From Adenophora triphylla var. japonica (taxonomy: Eukaryota; Streptophyta; Magnoliopsida; Asterales; Campanulaceae): a DNA stretch of 64,000 nt. Location: contig JAFEMH010000991.1 of assembly GCA_022495995.1 (NCBI GenBank), forward strand, positions 186,001-250,000, read 5' to 3'. A program made the translations under genes and the position numbers. Shown here in pieces: positions 57,860-64,000 of the stretch. The notes beneath the pieces were generated by a model that was not told the origin of the DNA, did no database searches, and saw only the letters and a list, made by a program, of their open reading frames with translations. Position 1 is the first letter of the stretch. Every line of letters starts with the position of its first letter.

Positions 57860-59680
57860 TCAACCTTCTGCATTTTCAGCTCCTTCACCTCCCCCAGCTG
57901 TACCACTTGGTCCAGCTCCAGCTCCATCCGCTCCATCATCACGCCTTGGCCTTGATTGATCTCCCCCTATTTTGGAAGAAATCATATCCACCATTTTCAT
58001 CATATCAGTACGCATGTCCAGCCACCCCTGTATCACTGAGTCAATGTGCTTCACCTGACTATTGAAAAAATTAAGTACCATAGCAGCATCAATCATTACA
58101 GGAGCAGTGTTGCCTGAAGTGTTGCCAGTTTTAGGGGCGACACTTGGGGCGACACTTGAAGCAGGGGCAGCCAATGGAGGAGAATCTGTAACCCAAACCC
58201 ATGGCAAATCTCTGTGCCTATCACCTTCTGTAAAGTGTTTGCTAATTCTGTAATAGACAGGCTTCTCAGAGATATTATCGGCATTCCAAGGCTTAAGGTT
58301 TTGGTACACGAGAACATTGAAAATAAGGGAAGGAAAAATGAAGGAAGAGGTCTTTCTTTTCTTGGCCCATGCAGAAAGGTGAACAAATACTAATCTCCCA
58401 AAGTTGACTCTTTGTTTCTTGCCTAGTTTGTACAACAAAGAAGCTTGCTCGAATGTTACCGTGTTTTCATTGGCCGTAGGTAGCCAATTTGTTATACAAA
58501 TTTTGTGAAGCACGCTAAACAAAGAAGTAAGATGGGTAGACTTAAAGTGTTCAGTCCAAACAGTGATTCTCCCTCTAGTCAAAAAGGTGGCTAAGGCATT
58601 AGGTTCAACTTCCAAACTCTCATCTTCAACATTAGGAAGGCCGAATGATTTGTTGATGATCAAGGGATTAAAATCATAAATATTTCCCCTAACAAAGATC
58701 TTTCCATAATGAGGGGTATTCCTATCATCAATATCCTCCCTAAGATGAGCATAAAAAATCCTAACCACACTTTCAATATACGATGACACTTTAGTCACCG
58801 TAGGCAAAAACATTCTGTCCTCCAAAAATTGGTACACTCCTAACTACTTGAACTGAGTCACAAACATGTTTCTTTCATTCAGAATATTTTTCTCAGAATC
58901 TTGAACCCACTTATCTAAGTTGGATTCACTATAAAATTCCTCGAAAAGAAATGGACGTTCATAATACCCAAAAGACTCATAATCTGATTTGGAATCTTGA
59001 GAGGGAGTAGGGGTGTTTACCTGAGGCCAGGAAAATGGAGAATATGAGGGTGAACTTGACTGGGCTTTGGACTTGGCAGCAGGTGTTGCTTCAGGTGTTG
59101 CCATTGGATTGGCAACACTTGGGGCGACACTGGCAGAAATTTTCTGTTTCTTGACAATTCGGGACTAAGCTTCAGCTAGAGTTTCTTCATCATCCATCCA
59201 TGCTTCCTCATCCTCATCAGAAGATGATGAGGGTTCCTTAGTCTCTTTAAAGATTGGGTCCGAATTGTCCTCGGACGAAATGTTGAGCGACGAACTTGAA
59301 CTATCCTCCACATTGACAGGATCATCAGCCGTGTTGGAAGGTATCTTGGACCTGAACAAAGTTTTGATCCTTTCTGACTGACGACGAACACCACCCCGAA
59401 ACGATGAAGAGGCATCAACCGCCTTTCTCTTCTTGGTTTTCTTTTGAGAGGCGAAGGTGAGTTCAACAGAGGGGGTAGTTTCAGGAAGGTTTATAGGAAT
59501 GGGAATTTGAGGAGGATTGTACACAATAATGTCCAAAGATGGTGAGGTTGAGGGTGTGGCCGAAAGTGTCACAGGGGAAATTTCCATAGGGACGACGACA
59601 TTGGAGGCGACACTTGAAGGGGCTAAAGGAGAAATTTCCATGGGGGAAGAAATTTGGGAAGAATTTTTGGGACTGGCCAT
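57860..59680 (-). pseudogene. V envelope-position ORF with two stops
   Basis: One frame runs from ATG 59680 to 57860, 607 codons, broken only by TAG at 59167-59165 and TAG at 58846-58844. The N-terminus is Ser/Pro-rich with a basic KKTKKRKA stretch, then acidic Ser runs. The C-terminal ~330 residues (from about 58837) hold a globular domain: SYIESVVRIFYAHLRED, IINKSFGLPNVEDES, LVFVHLSAWAKKRKTSS. It resembles the putative plant transposon protein domain of Sirevirus-type extra ORFs. The tail is Gly/Ala-rich. GTGTTGCC motifs occur inside the coding sequence. No membrane segment is evident, so function is unknown. Confidence 0.8.
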
Positions 59681-60317
59681 GGAAATCGAAGGAAGAAATG
59701 AGGAAGAAGAGGGAACAGGGGAAGGGTTTGGTTCGCCTAGAGAGAGAGAGATACGAAGAGAGAGAGAGAGAGAGAGGGTTTAGGAAGAGGGTTTTGTTTG
59801 AGTGAATAGTAAGGGTATTTAAGTTGATTTGACAAGTTCAAATCAATTTAAACTCCCTTTTATCCCTCACAAATCCAACAAACTATCCACAATTATCCGC
59901 CATTTTGAGAAAAAAAACATTTTTTTTTCATTTTTTCAAAAATATAATAACTAAAAATAATTTTAGCAATATCCATAAAATTGTGTTTTTCAAAATTCAA
60001 ATAATGAATTTTAAAAAAATAGATCTTTCTAAATTACAATTAGTTAGACAAAAATTAAATATTTTTGCTAAAAACCTTTTAAATTTCACAAACTCTAAAT
60101 ATAAGAAAATAGACTTTTGGAAATTCAAAATTTTATTAACAAAATAAAAACAAGAAATAAAAAAAATAATGTAGCATCTGCTAATGTGTTACTAGCAATG
60201 TTGCGTGTCACACAAGGCAACATTTTAAATAAAATCCCCTTGATATTTTTTAAACATATATATCTTATCATTCCTTAGGCAATTTTTAAGCAAGCTTTAC
60301 ACATTCTTTATTTACAA

Positions 60318-60544
60318 GGAAGCATCATAGTAGCGAGCTCCGTGCCCCGAGTTTTTTATAAACGTGTAAAGCTATATGTAGTAAGTTTTATACATTTCAA
60401 GTAGGGTACACTGTAGTAGCGAGCTCCATGTCCCTAATACTTAGTATAAAACAACTACATTATACTCCCTTTGGAATATTTTAACAAGCTTTGCCTTTTT
60501 CAATATCAACATAATATAAGTGACTTTGTCACTTTAAGCACGAA
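60318..60544 (-). other. Conserved non-coding cassette in V
   Basis: On the minus strand: dyad AAGTGAC-aaa-GTCACTT (60544-60528), then TTAGGGACATGGAGCTCGCT (about 60437), then CTCGGGGCACGGAGCTCGCT (about 60350) with ATGATGCTTCC. Element Y has the same dyad and the same two motifs, the latter two in the opposite order. Confidence 0.7.
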
Positions 60545-60628
60545 GGGGTATTTTAAAAAAAATGTTAACCTTAAGTATATACACATACTAGAACAAAAAA
60601 GTCAGTAAATGCCCCCTATTTGGGATTA

Positions 60629-60731
<103 letters not shown>

Positions 60732-60811
60732 ATAATAAAATAATATACAACAAATACAAAGTGTTGCTGTCAGTGTTGGCAATACTGACGACAACACTTG
60801 AAACAACAGAT

Positions 60812-61218
60812 TTATAGAAAACACAAACCAAGAGATTTTTTCAAACTTGAAAATCTCTCATGGTCTAGGGCTTTGGTCAAAATATCAGAAAGTTGATGTT
60901 TAGTATCAATATGCTCTATTTGGACCAAGTCATTTTCTACTAAATCTCTCAAAAAGTGATGGCGGATATCAATGTGTTTAGTGCGTGAGTGTTGTACAGG
61001 GTTTTTAGAAATATTAATAGCACTCAAATTGTCACAATACATGGTCAAGATATTACTATCAAGACCATAGTCGTCAAGCATATGTTTCAACCATATCAAT
61101 TGTGAACAACAACTCCCGGCTGCTACATACTCAGATTCAGCAGTCGAGAGAGAGACACAATTCTGCTTGCGACTGTACCATGACACAAGATTATTACTGA
61201 TGGAAGAAATCTCCCTCT
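60812..61218 (-). pseudogene. V RNase H, cut by U
   Basis: Copia RNase H: NNLVSWYSRKQNCVSLSTAE with catalytic Glu, MYCDNLSAINISKNP with Asp, KHIDIRHHFLRDLV and an HIDTKHQLSDILTKAL end. The part upstream of SISNNLV is replaced by U at 61219, so the first catalytic Asp is missing. Confidence 0.85.
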
Positions 61219-62550
61219 TGTAATAAAAAACCGAGCAAGTGTACTCACTACCGGTGTAGCAGTATGCACGAGCAGGGGTCGAATCCACAGAGACTCGTTG
61301 GTAAACAAATAGAGTGAAAGCAGTGAATGTAGTAACCACAGTTTATAGATTTGATTTAAAACTAAAAGCATAAAATAAATAGCAAAAACTACTAAACGAG
61401 AAAACAGATTATGAGCAGAGATTCGTAAATTGGATTTCTCTTCACCATCCTTCTATGCATAAATTTACTTATAAAACATCAACTCAACTTCTAGGGTTCA
61501 TTCACTTTAGCTAGGATCGACACGCTTAGGTGGCCGGATTACAACCCTAAATACTCTCTTAATATTGTAGTTTCTATTACGGCACCACACTACTCGAAGA
61601 ATACATTAAGCACGAAAGAATACTAGAACCTAACGTTGATCTGATTCTATTACGGCACAGACCACGTTAATCAATTAATAGCAGTCTATGTATCAAGATC
61701 CCAAATTAATGGCGAATTCGATACCCAATTATTCAAAGACGTGTTCGTATATTAACATCCATCTCAAATCTAAGAACAAGAAATTAAGATCTATTAATGA
61801 ACTAGAAGGAATCAAATTGAAAGAATTAAAATACTATTGCATAGAAATCCGGATAAAGATCCAACCAATCTACAAATCTAAGAAATTTAGCTACTCATAA
61901 TTTACAATGATAAAACCTGGAATTGATGAATTCTTCTCCAAAGGATTATAAAAGAAAAGCATAAAACTCCCATCTATGATATCCTCACTAAAAGTAGGCT
62001 GTGAAATATATAGAGAATAGGGCAAAAACTATGGTCCAAAGCTGAGAAATAACGATAATGCCCTTGTTTAAGACGTCAAAACTGTTGCTGGAATCGTGCT
62101 GAGCGCGGCCGCTCTGGCTGTTGGCGCGCCTGCCCTTGCTGGCAGAGAGTTATGTGCGTAATTCTTCTCCTGAGCGCGGTCGCCCTTGAATTGAGTGCGG
62201 TCGCCCTTGAATTGAGATAGGGTCGATCGGCCTTTTTGAGAAAGGTTCGATCGGGACTTTTAAAATAGGGTCGATCGGCACTTTTGTCTCTTGAGCACGG
62301 CCGCAATGTTATTGATAGCGGCCGCTCTTGCTGGCAGTTTCTGGAGCTCGAATTTGTTTCATTCTTTCTTTGCTCCGCCCCAATCCAACTTTACTCCTTG
62401 CACTTTTTAGCCATAAAATACACCTTTTCTCTTTATACCCTGTACTCACTAAATACTCACAAACCATATCAAATATACATAAAACTCGGGAATCAAACAC
62501 AAAGAAAGCCTAAAAGTACATCATTTGGATGGGTAAATACACATCCATCA
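61219..62550 (-). repeat. U 3' LTR
   Basis: 1332 bp, minus-strand TGATGGATGTG to TTATTACA. A minus-strand TATA box (TATAAAGA) is near 62430-62438. A motif cluster at about 62099-62337 alternates GCGGCCGC, GCGGTCGCC and GGTCGATCGG. ORFs here are chance. Confidence 0.75.
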
Positions 62551-62590
62551 AACACCCACAAACTAACCTTTTGCTCGTCCCGAGTAAAAC
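62551..62590 (-). other. U polypurine tract and upstream hairpin
   Basis: On the minus strand TTAGTTTGTGGGTGT precedes the LTR. Before it a stem TTTTACTCG-gga-CGAGCAAAA is seen. Confidence 0.55.
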
Positions 62591-64000
62591 AAAACTAAAA
62601 AAAGTAAAATAAAGCTACTCTAAATACTAATACTAAAACATTAAAAAAAAGTAATTATTTTTGGGATGTTCTATCACAGATGAGTCATTGGCCATACAAG
62701 TCTCAGATTCTTACCAACACACATAATCAACAAGTGCCACCACAGTAATGGGATTCCAATCACATTGAAGCATAAAACTCACCATTTTCCACCGCGGCAT
62801 GAATGATGAATGAATTATGGGAGATCACTGTCAACAACCTAAGATTGTTAATGAATTCACTAAGCAATGCTCTAAATCAATATATCATAGATAGTACAAC
62901 CCAAAAAGGACACTCATATGCATATTTACACGATTGTCAACCCGGTTACTCAATTTTGAAAGAATAATATGGCTTAAAAGTTAAGTGCGACAATTCGCGA
63001 GGGCTAGGTTCATGGTTACAAATGAAGGTAAGGACATACGAACATAAGAAAGTGAAACTAGAACGTCTTCTTTTAACAATACATCCTCACTTTGATGATA
63101 ATACCTCCGCTCACCCTTATTACTTCCCAATGTGCCAACCCACAAACTAAAACTTTTTCATACATTGACATGGGGTTGAGCACATTCCATTACTTTCTTT
63201 GGTCACCTTGAAACATAATTTCCACTTCAACATTAGAGAGGCAAGGATTTTTTTTTACACAAATATATCACGAAAAATGTGCATTTAATATTTTGCTCAA
63301 GCCCCTCTTTTCATTACATAACATGACCCACTTCTTTATTTTCGTGACCACTTTCCACTCAACCCTTTGATTTTCAAAACATCCCCCAAAATATCCCCAT
63401 TCTTTTCCTAGTTCCACTTTCTTGAAAAGGTGAGAAAATAGTGTATAAATTAAAAGGGTGGGATAATGAGGGTACAAATGAAGGCGAATGGTGATCTAAG
63501 ATAACCTCCCACTTTGTGAGAGATTCCATTCTTGTTTTTTTTTTAAGCTCAAAAGGGGTTCTAGCGGAAAACTTTATATAAGTGACGAGAAAGTTTAAGG
63601 CTCACAAAAAGGGATTCAAAGAATAGCCATATATATCAAGTAACCTATTGACGTGTTATTGACAATCATGCAAACATGTTCTAGGGACCCCGAGAATACA
63701 CGAAGTGATCCCATAAAAGGCACCTAAGTTGATGACAATGACCAAGAAAATGATACGGAAGTGAGAGGTGGTGCAATCATAATTTAAATGTTTCAATGCA
63801 ATCCCAATCACCACACTATAATAACACTTGTGATTTTAAAATTAAAGCACACTCTAATCATCACAGACTTTGGCCAACATCCCAACTATGAAAAGAACAA
63901 AATTTTTTAAATTTTTCTATTTTTTTAGAGGGTGACACTATATACACTCCCCTATAAATCCACAAACTCAGAGAAACGTCTACCCCCAAACTCAAAACAT
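62591..64000 (-). other. U interior, non-coding
   Basis: No gag or pol frame is recognisable in 1.4 kb. Short ORFs (for example 63268-63477) have no domain. Like Y, U may be a non-coding derivative, but most of its interior lies outside the window. Confidence 0.5.

Larger units (their letters stand above)
61219..64000 (-). mobile_element. U: LTR element related to Y, cut by the window end
   Basis: LTR at 61219-62550, then a polypurine tract and interior to the window edge. It inserted in V RNase H; CCTCT (61214-61218) would be its target duplication. Its LTR end shares GTCTCTGTGG and TCGACC with Y, and a hairpin precedes its polypurine tract, so the two belong to one broad family. Confidence 0.75.

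Noticed and set aside
59517..59805. Plus-strand Glu/Arg-rich ORFs
   Set aside because: Antisense of the V extra ORF and of a GA run; composition explains them.
61277..61294. GGTCGAATCCACAGAGAC as a tRNA fragment or primer site
   Set aside because: It lies inside an LTR and matches the Y LTR end on the other strand; no cloverleaf can be drawn.

Overview
This 64 kb window reads as plant nuclear DNA, most likely from a eudicot. It is AT-rich and consists almost entirely of retrotransposons with plant-type tRNA primer sites, plus Helitron-type elements. I found no host gene that I could defend. The species cannot be told from the sequence.

Layout from left to right. 1-4281: a badly decayed Copia element with tandem and purine-rich repeats, followed by a decayed LTR on the minus strand. 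4313-6347: a non-autonomous Helitron-like element with a proper 3' hairpin and CTAG end. 6613-26174: a Sirevirus-like Copia element on the minus strand, here called CopA, with AATAT target duplications. It keeps gag, protease, integrase and a very long envelope-position ORF, but reverse transcriptase and RNase H are missing. Its 5' LTR is split by a complete 9.9 kb Tat-lineage Gypsy element (15339-25204, TGTGT duplications). This Gypsy carries two RNase H domains, a 58-bp tandem repeat and a separate intron-bearing ORF on the opposite strand.

25970-48224 is a direct tandem duplication of about 11.13 kb (unit A 25970-37100, unit B 37101-48224). Each unit holds the end of the CopA LTR, flanking DNA, a Helitron-like candidate, an LTR and gag start of a small Gypsy-type element (X), the 3' end and an LTR of a Copia element (Z), and a non-coding LTR element (Y) inserted in the Z leader. 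Only unit B contains the complete Y (43331-48504, GCTTG duplications). To its right lie the Z gag-pol (48935-52808), the Z 3' LTR, the 3' end of X, a related element W (54923-56426), a second Sirevirus-like element V on the minus strand (56427-61218), and element U (61219 to the window end), which cuts V within RNase H.

Every retrotransposon ORF is broken by stops or frameshifts, so this is a nest of dead or non-autonomous elements. The most interesting signal is that several elements are each saturated with their own short oligonucleotide, in LTRs and inside coding sequence alike: CAAGTTG/CAACTTG in the Tat Gypsy (38 counted), GCTGTC in CopA (24 on one strand), GGCAACAC/GTGTTGCC in V (11). 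GC-rich or CG-rich motif clusters occupy Y, X, Z and U. This resembles the proliferation of binding sites for an element-specific DNA- or RNA-binding factor. A second unexplained signal is a non-coding cassette shared by the unrelated elements Y and V. All counts were made by eye.
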